Below, one piece after another: positions 1 through 11,309 of a stretch of 64,000 nucleotides of DNA; the first letter of the stretch is position 1, and each line of letters opens with the position of its first letter. The notes below the pieces were generated by a model that was given only the letters and a program-made list of their open reading frames with translations, did no database searches and was not told the origin of the DNA. The position numbers were made by a program, and so were the translations under genes. The DNA is taken from assembly GCA_018350325.1 (NCBI GenBank), contig JAEVLN010000021.1:372001-436000 (forward strand). The letters are read 5' to 3'. The DNA comes from Globodera rostochiensis (taxonomy: Eukaryota; Nematoda; Chromadorea; Rhabditida; Heteroderidae).

Positions 1-2500
1 AATAATTATACGAAAATATTCTATAATGTGCATGAGATTTGATTGAAAATAAAAAACCGTTTAATACATGTTATATTAAATAGTTAATCCATTAAAATAA
101 ATATTTAATTAATAAATTATACAACCAAATAAAAGTACTAAAAAAGCATATTTTGGAAAATCTTATTAATTTTTTTTATACTATAATTTAATATCTATCA
201 TAAACGACTCTCTACTCCAGATAACGATTAGGGAAATCATCGCCATTTGCACTATTAATTTGTTTTTTTGGTTGGGGTGCTGGAGGACTTTTAATTGTCC
301 TTGTATTTGTTTGTTAGTAAAATATTATGTAACGATTGCTAATGTAACTAATTTGAAAATTAATGCTTTATAAAAAATTAAACAAAAAATATTTTCATTA
401 AAAAATATTCGATTTTTATAACCGACTTAATTTTAAAATTTTAATAAATAAGATTAATTAACACTTTAAACAACTCAATTTGAAATAATTTTTAATAATA
501 AATATTAATACGCGTAATTAATAAAAAATTGTAAATTTATTTTATAGCGGGTTTAAAATTACCTACTTCAAAGTACAGAAATGATTAACAATTCAATTAG
601 TGATAAATATGTTGTATGTACCAAAGTTTTAACTGCGTCTTTCAGTTTATCACTTTGGAGCACGCAGGGGCTCTGTCATTTTTAAATAACACTCAAATTA
701 ATTCTTATATATAAACATAAGTACAATCATAACTATTTTATTCAAAATGCTAATATTAAGGAAATAATAGCTAAAAATTTTCTATTTAAAAAAACACAAA
801 GACTGATTAAAAACAAATAATCAAAAGGAAAAACTCCTCCTTTCAAGCAAATATATAAAATCGAAATTCAAACGTGAATTATAACAAAACATTAAAAACC
901 ACCAAAAAATAAATTAAGCTAATGCCTTCTTGCCGACACAATGCTGCCATTTTCTCACGATCGGCTCCCACAGAATATTTTATAATAATTTTGTTACTCA
1001 TATAAACCATTGTAAAAAAATATTTCAACAGATCATGACATTTTGATTTGCACAATTGTTTGGTAAAGAATGTTTGCAAGATCAACGAAAAAATACTAAA
1101 AATTAAACAGCATCGAAATGGTTTGAACAAAGCCGAAAAGAGATGCTAACCTACTAGATTAATTTTGTTAAAAAAATAAAGATATTAACATTTTCTTTTC
1201 CTAAAACAAAATAAAATTAAATACTAAATACAAATAATTTATACGTCTTCGCAAAAAAACAACGCTAAAAAAATCAATCGCCCACCCCCCAATCAGTCCA
1301 TTTTTAGAGGGATTTGGCCTGAAGCGTAAGTTATTCATTTTCAAAATTTTGAATTATAACAATTTTTTTGTACTGGAAAAGTAAAGTTAGCTCATTTTAC
1401 ATTTTTAAACATATATAAAAAGCCGAATTATATAAATAAATTAATTAATTAACCTGCCTCAAAGCTGAGCAAAATTATGTTAATTTATCCACAAATTATC
1501 ACACACAATATATTAAATCTTATGTGGACGGCTTTCGAACAGATATGCGAGGTTGCTTGCACATTGTTTGTGAAGCATCAAAAAAATTTTGACAGACGGT
1601 CGTAAATAAAATAATTAATTAAAATGTTTTTTATCAATTATTAATTCATTTTCTCACTTGACAATGCGATCCTAATTAAATAAAAACAAAACAAAAAAGA
1701 CACTGTTCGAAATGACCTTTTCATTTATTCAATAAATATAAATCGATAATAAAATTATATTAACAAACATTTAAAACAAAAAACCGTTTTTTATTTAAGA
1801 AGTCATTTAGAATATAAATGCAACATTCAGTTCATTTTGTTCCAATATTCCACTAACGAAAGTAAAAAATTAAAACAATAAATAATTAAAAAGAAATTAA
1901 AAAAAAAGTAAATTAATGCGTAAAATTTAATCTATTTAAATTTCTGAAAATTGTGATAGATAGAAAATTTGAAATTTTAAGTGCACCATTGTGCCGGAGA
2001 AAGAAAAAGAGTATAGCAGAAACGAATAGGCACGTTTAGCAAGAGAAGTTGCTGGCAAGGCTGCGGAGGAAATCAATTTCCTTTGCAGGCTGGGACACGG
2101 AGCGCTAATGATGGCGACGTCCGAGATTGGACTAGGACTGCGAAGGCGGTAATTGCAATTTTTCAAAAATTTTAAATTTTTAACAAAAAAATAAATATAC
2201 TAAAAATACCGAACTAAAACTTGTTTTGGAAAAATCGCTACGAAAAAGCGTTGATTTATATTAAACTCTCTAAAATAAAATTGTACAAATTCAAATTAAA
2301 ATATACCAAATTATTATTACAGCAAACGGAAACAAAGGTCCACTGCTAAAAAATTACTAAGTATCAAGTAAATCGCAAGAAAATAATTAAAAATTAATCT
2401 TAACTTACAATTTGTTAAAAAATATTTCATCTAATAAATATTTAAACAAATACTTGGTTTTAATGAATACCTTATTTTTTATTATAATACACATTTACAA
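1..2500. other. AT-rich stretch with exon-like islands, no gene resolved
   Basis: Mostly A-rich sequence broken by short GC-richer islands at about 212-300, 620-690, 915-985, 1285-1330, 1500-1575 and 1980-2155. On the minus strand the 915-985 island reads GADREKMAALCRQEG, and the 212-300 island ends in an open tail reading NGDDFPNRYLE before a stop. On the plus strand 1303-1320 is an 18-nt piece between an AG and a GTAAGT. The 1980-2155 island is open on the minus strand for 75 codons but also nearly open on plus, so its strand is unclear. These may be exons of a gene with long introns. I could not join them. Confidence 0.3.
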
Positions 2501-2529
2501 AAAAACACTCAATTTTTATATGCGTAAAG

Positions 2530-3321
2530 AAGACAAGAATTTCGCAGTTCTGTTTGTCAACGGACAATTAAAACATCCAGGCATGGCATTAAAATTTATA
2601 GATTCAACACAGACCTTTATTTATATTGGTAAATTGTTTTTTTATTAATTAGGTATTGTTGTCGATGAAAAACAATAACTTGTTTATCAATTGGTTAATA
2701 TTTAAATATTGTTGTATTATTGATTTTCTTCAGACACGCTTGGAAGCGCTAGTGTTTTGGCCCTATTGATTTGTATTAATTAAAATTATAAATTATTTCA
2801 TGTATTAAAAATGCAGTTAATTACAAAATCATTTGCAATCTTTACATATCTGGAAAAGAAACATTTAATCTAATTTTTAAAGTGTTGAATACAAAAAAAT
2901 TCAAAAATAACATAAAACTTACTTTTATTAAACAGATGTTGCAATCAATATTAGCAAAATGAATAGTTAAAAGAAAAACATTAAGAGACTAATAATATTA
3001 TAATTGAAGTTATTTCATTCTTCTCTATTATTGCTGTTTTTAAATTTTAGAGGATAATTTAATAAAGATTACGCTATTCAGCGAACATTAATGCCTTTTA
3101 AATTCTTTGTTACGCAATTTGGAATTAAAATAATGTCATAAATTTAAAAAAACGCCTAGCATAACATTAAACTCAACACTGCGTGGTAATCAAGCTGAGA
3201 AGAGTTTTTATCAAAATAAAATAATTAGGTTACTTTCTTAAACTCAAGACAGACGTCCCTCCTGTAACTGAGCGTTTCAGTCCGTGTATTGATTTAGCAA
3301 AAATTAATTTTGGTGAAATAC
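2530..3321 (+). CDS. Candidate three-exon gene fragment, unrecognised
   Basis: Three pieces have compatible splice phases. The first ends at 2628 before GTAAATTG and reads FAVLFVNGQLKHPGMALKF. A 105-nt intron (2629-2733) ends in CTTCAG. The second exon, 2734-2772, starts with two bases that complete the split codon, reads DTLGSASVLALLI, and ends before GTATTAAT. The third could start at 3253 after GACAG, reading VPPVTERFSPCIDLAKINF, with a possible donor at 3321. The first piece has the feel of a beta-sandwich (lectin- or laminin-G-like) strand pair, but I cannot assign a family. No start codon or terminal exon was found. The local plus strand is A-rich, which argues weakly against plus-strand transcription. 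Confidence 0.28.
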
Positions 3322-3381
3322 TCTCAATTTAATGCGCGTCTTGTAGAATGTTTTTTAATTATATTGAACAACAAAATGACA

Positions 3382-4304
3382 TTCAATATCGTTTACTAGT
3401 AAAAAAACAATTTAATGATTTATTTAAGCGATTTTTTTATAATTTATTTACTCGATTTTCTTTGCTTATTTTAGTAAGCTGTTCAAATCAAAGGCGAACT
3501 AGAAACAATCGGTAGAAAGTGATCAAAAGACCAACCGAATAACATTCGTTTAATGGTAATTTTAAGGATTTACGCGATAAGTAATTTAACAAACAATTTT
3601 TATTTCATTATGCAGAAAATTCAATACCATTTATTTTTTATGAATAAATTATTAGATTTTGTATTCAATATCGTTTAAAGTAAAAAAACAATTTAATGAT
3701 TCATTTAAGCAATTTTTTATAATTTATTTACTCGATTTTCTTTGCTTATTTTAGTCAAATAAAATAATATTATTTTATTATCTTTTGAATAAATGTTAAA
3801 TATTTATATGCTTTTTGGTTATGCACTAATAGTTTTAATTTTGATAATTACGCTATTTACTAATAAAGAGTTAAATTGCTTATCTTTAATTTCCGCTTGA
3901 TCTTTTTGACTGCAATTGTGTTATAGTTATTTTTTTTGTTAATTATACATAACAAATTTGTTTGCATTGTTTTATTCCTATATGCGTTGATCCGGAATTA
4001 TAGAAGATTTTGTTTTAACTAAACGACGAAAAGATGCTTATGGATATATACGAAATTGTTTTATAAGTTTCTTCGTTGACCCGAAAACATACATACATTG
4101 TTTTGCAACTTTTAGTTTGCTTTATAAATTTTATAGAATAAGCTGTTCAAATCAAAGGCAAACTAGAAACAATCGGTAGAAAGTGATCAAAAGACCAACC
4201 GAGTAACATTCGTTTATTGGTAATCTTAAGGATTTACGCGATAAGTCTGTTAATTTAACAAACAATTTTTATTTTATTATGCAGAAAATTCAATACCATT
4301 TATT
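3382..4304. repeat. Interleaved direct repeats (two families)
   Basis: Two local duplications are interleaved. Segment 3382-3477 recurs at 3664-3756, with shared words such as CTCGATTTTCTTTGCTTATT. Segment 3476-3636 recurs at 4140-4304, starting AAGCTGTTCAAATCAAAGG and ending TGCAGAAAATTCAATACCAT. Both pairs differ at only a few positions. No transposase coding and no clear terminal inverted repeats are seen, so these look like segmental or tandem duplications of non-coding DNA, or copies of an unrecognised short element. Confidence 0.75.
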
Positions 4305-4693
4305 GAAAACCTATCAATTAGATTATTGTAAACTTTGAAATAAAAATAAAATAAAATTGCTTACAAATATTTTCAAAAATATGATACAAAACATATTAAA
4401 ATTTTAAATTAAATTATGTAAAATAGCTTAAACATACATTGGTGCAATCCCTATTTAACCGTTTAATATGCGAGACATAAAATAGGATGCTAATTGCAAT
4501 CAAAAAATAATCATTAATAAAGTTGAAAATAGAAAACCAAACAAACGCTCCATTGAATTAAACTTATTAAAGTTTGTCAACCGTATAAAAAACACTAAAA
4601 CAACGGAATTTATAAGTTTTAAAAGAAAGTTTCTAAATTAAATACCGGGCTGCTATCTGTGAGAACAGAAAAGCTTCAAAATCTACGATTAGT

Positions 4694-4850
4694 CTATTAG
4701 TCTAATGGAATCCGAGTGATCAGAACAAGGTCAAGAACTAGAAGCGGCAAATGGTTTCATTGGGAAAATAATGATTGCACAATTAAAGAAGCCAATTGTA
4801 CCGCCAATGCTTTAAATTTGAGAAGAAACGACAATGTTGGGTATTTTAAA
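4694..4850 (+). CDS. Cys/Trp-rich exon-like island
   Basis: After an in-frame TAG at about 4692 the plus strand is open to a TAA near 4855. It reads GKWFHWENNDCTIKEANC followed by TANALNLRRND. The Trp/Cys spacing loosely resembles a FLYWCH zinc finger, which often accompanies MULE transposases, and a MULE remnant lies at 13.5 kb. There is no ATG, and the splice signals are only fair. The minus strand is also partly open here. Treat it as a candidate exon or transposon remnant. Confidence 0.22.
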
Positions 4851-4889
4851 AAATAAACAAATAAAATCAAACAAGATACTGAAATAGTG

Positions 4890-5549
4890 TATGAATGTGC
4901 AAAGTTGTTTTAATGAATTTTTATGGCCTAATCACTCGTTTCAATACCTTTAGCCATTTATTAGTTTTTAAAACATTCAACAAATTTGTAAAAATAACAC
5001 GACCGCGTGTATATATAAACGATACGAAACGTAAAGGTTCCGATGCAGTGAGCAGAGCATTTTGCAATTTAGGACGCTAAAAAAATTGTAATTAATCAAA
5101 AATTTATCATTGGATCCAACTTTATACATTTTAACAATTTTACGAGACGTGAAAGTACCCATCTGGGACAGAGGAGTTGAGACTGAATTTTTAAAGACAA
5201 TTAACGTGAAAAATGGAAATGCGTGCGATTTAAATAATTAATAACAAAATATTTAATTTAAAAAATTCTTTTCACAAATTTTTTCCTGACGCCTCCGAAG
5301 TAAACTTCTGGGTTTTTAATTAGAAAATATTAAACTAAAATTTGATACAAAAATATAAAAATAATATGTATTAATAAAAAACAGAAATTTTTATTTAAGC
5401 AATCTTCTAAAGTTGGAAAAGAATTTTGAAGCAAATGGATGTAATAAATATTGGAGTGGAAATTTTTGTAAACACACAAATAAGAAATATTTTTTTCTGC
5501 CTACACCTCTCTTTTATTTTTACTCTCTTTTGGAGCTTAACTTTATTTC
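4890..5549. other. No convincing gene
   Basis: AT-rich sequence. Short frames on both strands around 5130-5230 are open but contradict each other. No splice-consistent exon or RNA gene was identified. Confidence 0.4.
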
Positions 5550-5551
5550 AG

Positions 5552-5905
5552 AAATGTCGTTAATCTGGAATTATTTCACTCTTTCTGGAAGAGTGGCGTA
5601 TTGCAAAAAATGCGAATTCTGCAAGAATTACCCTCCAAGCACGCCTACAACATTTTTGATCTGAGGACCAAAACACTTCCAGTTGACAGTGACCCATACG
5701 CTTTTTGGAACAACGAAAACTCAATAAAGTAAAACTGGCAACAAAATTTCTATCGTCTCCCGCAACTTCCGCCGAGAGCGAGCGCCTTTTTTCAACCGCG
5801 GGTTTAATAGTCAATGATCTGAGGAAGAGCTTGCTTCCCGAAAACGCGGAAATGCTTTTATTTTTACACCACAATCTCAAAATTTATGAGTTCGGCTATG
5901 AATAA
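5552..5905 (+). pseudogene. hAT transposase remnant (BED finger fused to C-terminal dimerisation domain)
   Basis: A splice acceptor (TTATTTCAG, ending 5551) is followed by SLIWNYFTLS and paired cysteines, the start of a BED zinc finger used by hAT transposases to bind DNA. About 40 codons later, in other frames, comes DSDPYAFWNNENS and then LSSPATSAESERLFSTAG with PENAEMLLFLHHNL, the conserved hAT C-terminal dimerisation segment, ending with a stop at 5903-5905. A normal hAT protein has several hundred residues, including the RNase-H-fold catalytic core, between these parts. That core is absent, and at least one frame change separates the remaining pieces. This is an internally deleted, inactive copy. 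The TTCGGA-rich tract just downstream may be part of its 3' end. Confidence 0.8.
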
Positions 5906-5944
5906 AAATTTTTTTTATTATTAATAGTGCAAAAACTTCCCTTG

Positions 5945-6080
5945 AAAAAAATTTCGGATTTCGGGTTTCGGATTCCGGAAAAATTTCGGGATTTTCGTAA
6001 TTTCGGATTTAAAATCCTTTCGGATTTTTGGTTTTCCGGAATTTCGGAATTCGGTTTCGGATTTTATTTTCCGAAAACAT
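5945..6080. repeat. TTTCGGATT-rich low-complexity tract
   Basis: Dense imperfect repetition of the words TTTCGG, CGGATT and TTCCGG on the plus strand, directly after the hAT C-terminal fragment. Subterminal arrays of short motifs are common in hAT elements, so this may be the 3' subterminal region of that copy. No matching 5' end was found. Confidence 0.6.
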
Positions 6081-6312
6081 AAATCCTTGCCTTTATTTTT
6101 AAAAATAAATTTATTTATAAATTATAGAAGAAATTGATTTGTAAATTAAGTTTTCTCATCATAGTTATTTTATAATATTTATATTTACAATAAATTTAAC
6201 TCATCTGTTTAATATATAATTAAAATAATGTGTATTTGTTTCCGGTTGCTTATTACGTTCCCATGCAAGCCAGTTATTTTATCTTTAATTGTTTTATAGC
6301 TATGTAAAGGTA

Positions 6313-7409
6313 TACAGTGGTGTGCAAAAGTAAATGTGCAAAATGGATTTTTTTGTTTAAAGCGCTATAACAAACCCAAGAAGCAGTATAAGACAAAGTG
6401 TTCAGGGGCTTTTTTGTAGCATTTTTTAAGAGCTACAAAACCATCAAGAGCAATCGTTCCAAAGTCCCCTCATAAAAATTAGTTGCCCTCCATGTCCAAG
6501 TTGGTCAATAACTATTGGTGCAAAAGTAAATGTGCAAAATTTAAGTTCCATATTTATTTTATTCCAGAAGGTCTTAAAAAATCTGAAATAATTCATGCTA
6601 ATGTAACTTTTGATGCTGATCAAAAAAGCTATTTGGACCAAGTTGATCAGACACCTCCTTCATGGAGATCCGGAAACCCCAAAAAACACTGAAAATGGGG
6701 GTAATGCTTCTGAGAAATAGATAAATGCCTAACAAATCATTATAATGAGTTTTTAAACTTTTATTAATAAGTAGAAAACAGAAAAACTTGTATTTCAGTG
6801 ACAAATCGGGATTTATACAGCCAAAAATTATTGTACTACAGTACGCCCCACATGCGGTCCCTGCGCAAGGTTGCACATGACGCTCCCGCTCATCGGTGAA
6901 AAGAGTTAGAGCTTAGCAGTTTTTTGGGTTTTGTAGAGAATTTAGTGGGCTACCCATCCCTTAGGACGGTTTTTTGCAGAAAATTTTTCCAAGCCCTCAG
7001 GGATTTTTTTTCTAAAATTACCCCCATTTTCAGTGTTTTTTGGGGTTTCCGGATCTCCATGAAGGAGGTGTCTGATCAACTTGGTCCAAATAGCTTTTTT
7101 GATCAGCATCAAAAGTTACATTAGCATGAATTATTTCAGATTTTTTAAGACCTTCTGGAATAAAATAAATATGGAACTTAAATTTTGCACATTTACTTTT
7201 GCACCAATAGTTATTGACCAACTTGGACATGGAGGGCAACTAATTTTTATGAGGGGACTTTGGAACGATTGCTCTTGATGGTTTTGTAGCTCTTAAAAAA
7301 TGCTACAAAAAAGCCCCTGAACACTTTGTCTTATACTGCTTCTTGGGTTTGTTATAGCGCTTTAAACAAAAAAATCCATTTTGCACATTTACTTTTGCAC
7401 ACCACTGTA
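6313..7409. mobile_element. Foldback (long inverted repeat) element of Tc1/mariner type
   Basis: The ends read TACAGTGGTGTGCAAAAGT on the left and its exact complement on the right. They start and stop at TA, as expected for Tc1/mariner insertion (TA target duplicated at 6313-6314 and 7408-7409). The left arm, 6315-6705, and the right arm, 7017-7407, are reverse complements over 391 bp with no mismatch that I can see. The spacer is 311 bp (6706-7016). Identical 69-codon frames appear in both arms as a consequence of the symmetry; they do not resemble transposase. This is a non-autonomous foldback derivative, and the perfect arms suggest recent origin or gene conversion. Confidence 0.88.
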
Positions 7410-7410
7410 T

Positions 7411-8290
7411 TTGGAGAGTGAAAGAGTTAATATATGAATTGTAATTATTTATTGTTGCTGTGTTTTTTTTATCATTATATTTTGATTTTTATAGATAGTT
7501 TTATTTTTAGAGGCAATAATAATTAATAAATATTTCACTGCTCTTATATTTTTCATTTTTTTAAAACATTAAAATTGAATTTTCTATTTGAATTTGTTCC
7601 ATTTCTTGCCTTTTTACTATACGGGCATTTGTGATTTCTTTAGCATTATCATATATTGCATATTTAGTTTTTTAAAATGTGTGTTTTCGTTTTTAATCGA
7701 TGAAACAGAATTATTTTTTAATCTGAGTCATTCGGTTGAAAAAGGTTAAGGTTGTTTTGTTTTTATTTTTGTGGTATTATTCAACTGTTTGAGATATTCA
7801 GATTTCATAATTAATTTAGTTTTCTTGAAGGGGTAATTTGGTTATTTAGTAGTTCTTATAAAAGCGTATTTTTTAAATACTGATGATCTTATTAATAATT
7901 TTAGAATGCTAATCATTGACTTGATATTGTCCACTTGCATCCGTGTAAAATATCCATCCCAAACCTAAAATTTGGTATTTACTTTTATCATGGCATTACT
8001 TTGTTTTATAAACTCTGAAAATAATGTTTTCAATATTGGAGCAGACTCACATTATTCTTTTTATTTTAATTTTATTAATAACACTGTTCGTTCAAACGAT
8101 TTCTATAAAAAGGATAAAATAATTTTGAAGAAAAGCGACGTCTATCAATTTAAAAAATACCAATAATTTAAAACTATAAAAACAAAATTTATTTTATCGG
8201 CAGCTACGAAATGAACAGGTTTCTGATTTATTTGGGTTTTATTGCCTTATTTAATTAAACTTTTAAATAATTTACATCGTTTTTCCTTTC
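7411..8290. other. T-rich stretch, no clear gene
   Basis: T-rich on the plus strand. A plus-strand frame at 7972-8166 is open for 64 codons (contains SENNVFNIGADSHYSFYF) with no recognisable domain and poor splice context. It is not called as a gene. Confidence 0.35.
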
Positions 8291-8292
8291 AG

Positions 8293-8345
8293 TTTCTGAT
8301 CCATTAGATGAGAAGTCTAGATGCAGTACTTTATTTGGCAGCTGA
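8293..8345 (+). CDS. Candidate terminal exon
   Basis: The pyrimidine-rich acceptor TTTTTCCTTTCAG ends at 8292. The exon then supplies two bases of a split codon and reads SDPLDEKSRCSTLFGS before TGA at 8343-8345. The block is T-rich on plus, as an intron-rich plus-strand transcription unit would be. The protein family is unknown and no upstream exon is assigned. Confidence 0.35.
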
Positions 8346-8494
8346 AGTTTCAAAGAAATATTAGCTATGATTATTTTTGTATATTTTTATGCTTTTTATT
8401 TTTATTTGTTAATTTTAATTTTTAATCAGCTATTTTTTATTTATTTTTTATGTTTTATATTTTGCATTGGTTAGGATTGATTTATATACTTTCA

Positions 8495-8591
8495 AGCTTT
8501 GGAATTACCTATTTGCTGTGAAGCTATTATCTCACAATTTGCTGGATTTTTTCTTTTAGCCGATTTTTTTCCTAAATAACCGAGAGTTTGT
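8495..8591 (+). CDS. Weak exon-like frame
   Basis: After TTTCAAG the plus strand reads LELPICCEAIISQFAGFF and continues through a hydrophobic run to a TAA near 8577. The minus strand is also open here for 84 codons (8492-8746), so the strand is not settled. No family recognised. Confidence 0.15.
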
Positions 8592-9180
8592 TTAAATTTA
8601 TTAAATATCACCTTCCGATTGAGTTTTATCAAATATACCTGCGTAAGCGTAACGGTAATTGCATTAAAAGATAGGTTAGCTGAACATTTGTTGTTTTTTA
8701 TCTGATTTAATCTTTGTATAAAATAGTTAGCATAACAGCATAACATGCTTACCCGGACGAAAATTTGATTGTTTTTGAATGGCTCGTTTTTTAAAATTTA
8801 TAATAAGATTAAATGTTCCGAATAATCGAGTTTAAGTTTTCTGGTTGAAAGCATTTTATAGCTAAAATAAAATGTTTTTGTTTTTTCTCATATTTTATTG
8901 GTAAAGTATTATTAAAAACAATTTTTTTTATTTAAGTAATTTATTTTAACTTCAAAATTAAGATAATTAGTTTATTAGTGCATTAAATCGCTTTAAATTT
9001 ACTATTTTTTTCCGATTAATGCACTTTTCTTTTAATCTTTTGTTGATCTAATTGAATAACTTTTCGCAGTATAATTTTAACTTTTCTTTTTATTTTACAA
9101 AATTAATTAATATATTTGTTGGCCAAATGAGAGATTTAATTAATTAATTTTAAAGCTTTTTTTCCTTTTTAAATAATAAA

Positions 9181-9580
9181 GAATCGGAGAACAAACTCCG
9201 CAAAGACTCGATTTAGCCTCATATTAAGCTTCACTTCTATTGTTGCCCGCTCATTTGCCAGGAATGTTTGCGTGCATGTGCGATTTTTTTCACGTTTTCA
9301 AATTAAATTTCTAACTTTTTTTAAATTGAAAAATTTTGTTTATATTTAATTTTAAGATTATGATTGTTATAGAATTTTTATCATATGCAATGGTTTTTTT
9401 TAAAATTGGGTTTTTATCTTTATTTTTATGACACTTTTTCAATGTGTTGGCTAAAATGAATTTTATTAATCTTTCAAACTTAAGGAAAAGAGCAATAATT
9501 AAATTGATAAGATTATTTTTTTCTTTTTGCACTTTTCTCCATTAACTTTTTTCAATAAAAAACATGTCGATGAGATCATG
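9181..9580. repeat. Dispersed repeat, copy 1 (partner at 59,044-59,437)
   Basis: From GAATCGGAGAACAAACTCCG to AAAAAACATGTCGATGAGAT, this stretch aligns with 59,044-59,437 through the same order of landmarks: the TTAGCTTCACTTCTAT-like block, TGCGATTTTTTT, ACGTTTTCAAATTAAATTTC and ATTATGATTGTTATAGAATT. The two copies differ by point changes and small indels. The copies are about 50 kb apart in the same orientation. No transposon ends are evident. Confidence 0.75.
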
Positions 9581-9637
9581 ACCACAAGAGTAAAGCCCAT
9601 AAACCAAAGTACGAATGCATATTTAAAAGGAACGGGG

Positions 9638-10207
9638 ATCGATTCGTTCCCCACCGATTCGTTCACCTACGATTCGTTCCCCATATACGATTCGTTCCCC
9701 TCGAAAAAAATAAAAAAATTTCCAAAGTCCATAAAAAAGGGTTTATAGGGGGTATACGGGGCATAGAACCTGAATATCACCTCCATTTCGACCAATTTCG
9801 AACCCCGGACCCTAGTTCAAACAATTTTTCAAAAACAAATTTTTTTGTCAAAACCGATTTTTATAACAAAATCGTTCAAAATTATATTCGTACGATCTCC
9901 CGTTCGTTCTACATGCTTTTTAGAACCATTTAAACGACTTTAAAAACAAAATTAAAAAAAAAATTGTTTTGGAAAAAAACATTATTTTTTCGATCAATTG
10001 TTCGAATTCGGGTCCGGGATTCGACATACGTAAAAACGGAACCCGAATTCGTGTTCTACGCACGTGTTTTATACGATTTTTTGAGGTTTAAAGGCATTTT
10101 TGTGGAGGGGAACGAATCGTTACAAAGGGAACGAATCGTTACAAAAGGAACGAATCGTATATGGGGAACGAATCGTAGGTGAACGAATCGGTGGGGAACG
10201 AATCGAT
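9638..10207. mobile_element. 570-bp foldback element with iterated GAATCG motifs
   Basis: The left end, 9638-9700, carries repeated CGATTCGTTCCCC-type words. The right end, about 10,120-10,207, carries their complement GGGGAACGAATCG. Inner segments also pair: GGGGCATAGAACCTGAAT near 9758 against TTCGGGTTCC... near 10,030, and GAACCCCGGACCCTAG near 9797 against its complement near 10,007. The whole unit is therefore an imperfect palindrome centred near 9922. It encodes no transposase. Iterated motifs at both ends are typical of transposase-binding sites in foldback elements or MITEs. The superfamily is not identified. Confidence 0.75.
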
Positions 10208-11270
10208 ATTTTACCATTTAAAAGCAATAAGTGAAAGCATTTATAACAAACTGCATCCTTCATGTGCAGCGATTCCAGTTCAAAATAAAATGGTTGAAAT
10301 ATCAACTTTTTCCGTCGCAAAGCGGACTTCTTTTTGATGCTGAACCGGTCTTTGTAAATTATTCAATATTATAATAACGATTAACTTTCTTATTTTAATA
10401 AATTTAATCGTTCATTCGTTTTAATATTTTTCGAGTTAACATTTGCCGTGATTTTTAAAATTTATCTTTAATTTATAGGTTTATTCTATATTTATTTTTT
10501 ATATTTGCAAACCATTTATTTTTTAGTGTTTCTGGTTATTCGCATTAATGGCCATAATAATTAAGATTAGCTGTAAACATTTTTTAAAATTCATGTCAAT
10601 CAAACATGCGCTTTATTATTTTTTATTTATCTTTTTATGAAAATGTTATTATCTTGACTGTTTCTTTATTGTGACACCTTTTGCAATATTCCTAATGTTG
10701 TTTTGTTGCCGACAATCTTTATAAGCTAATTAATTCGACAAATTTTGTTTCACTGATATTGGGTTTTATCGTTATACATTTTTAATCAAATCTTTAGAAA
10801 CAAATTAAAATTTGATAATTATTTTTATTGAAATAATCATTTTTTAAATAATTAATTGATTATGAATATTTTTTTAGATAAATGGATTTAACTTGTTCTA
10901 TGCTGGCAATTTATCATTTTGTTGGCAATGGGAATGTCAGTTAATTATTTTTCATTTATTTCATATTAATTTCAAGTCGCACGACCAAAAGTGTCACTAT
11001 CCGTGGCCAAAAGTTATGGTATTTTTATAAAGTGAGATATAGAATACTATTAAGTATGACGAGTCGTCATGCTTTGGAATTTTGATTGAAATACTTGATT
11101 TTTATCATCTCGTTTAATTTTATTCGAATAAATTAAGGTTAACATAGTTAATTAGAATATCATAATGTTTTTTTAATTTTGACATAGGTTTATGTTTTAA
11201 AATTGTTTTCATTTCATGCTATAAAAATTGCAATCAAAAAATTAGAGCATTCTTATCATTTTTTTCTATA
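10208..11270. other. T-rich stretch, nothing recognised
   Basis: Long T-runs on plus and no open frame with splice support. A small GC-richer patch at 10,980-11,030 may be an exon but cannot be assigned a strand. Confidence 0.4.
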
Positions 11271-11271
11271 G

Positions 11272-11306
11272 ATTTAATCAAATTAACGTGTAGCCACAAT
11301 GTTAAG
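11272..11306 (+). CDS. Candidate 35-nt micro-exon
   Basis: Bounded by TTTTTTCTATAG on the left and AAG|GTATGC on the right, both good nematode-like splice sites. The only frame without a stop reads LIKLTCSHNVK after completing a split codon, ending in phase 0. No linked exon is assigned. Confidence 0.3.
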
Positions 11307-11309
11307 GTA

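Noticed and set aside
1936..2166. Minus ORF of 76 codons with Ser/Pro/Leu-rich product
   Set aside because: The island is open on both strands and starts at TTG; no splice support decides it.
6483..7239. Identical 65-69 codon ORFs mirrored in the foldback arms
   Set aside because: Both arise from the inverted repeat symmetry and resemble no transposase.
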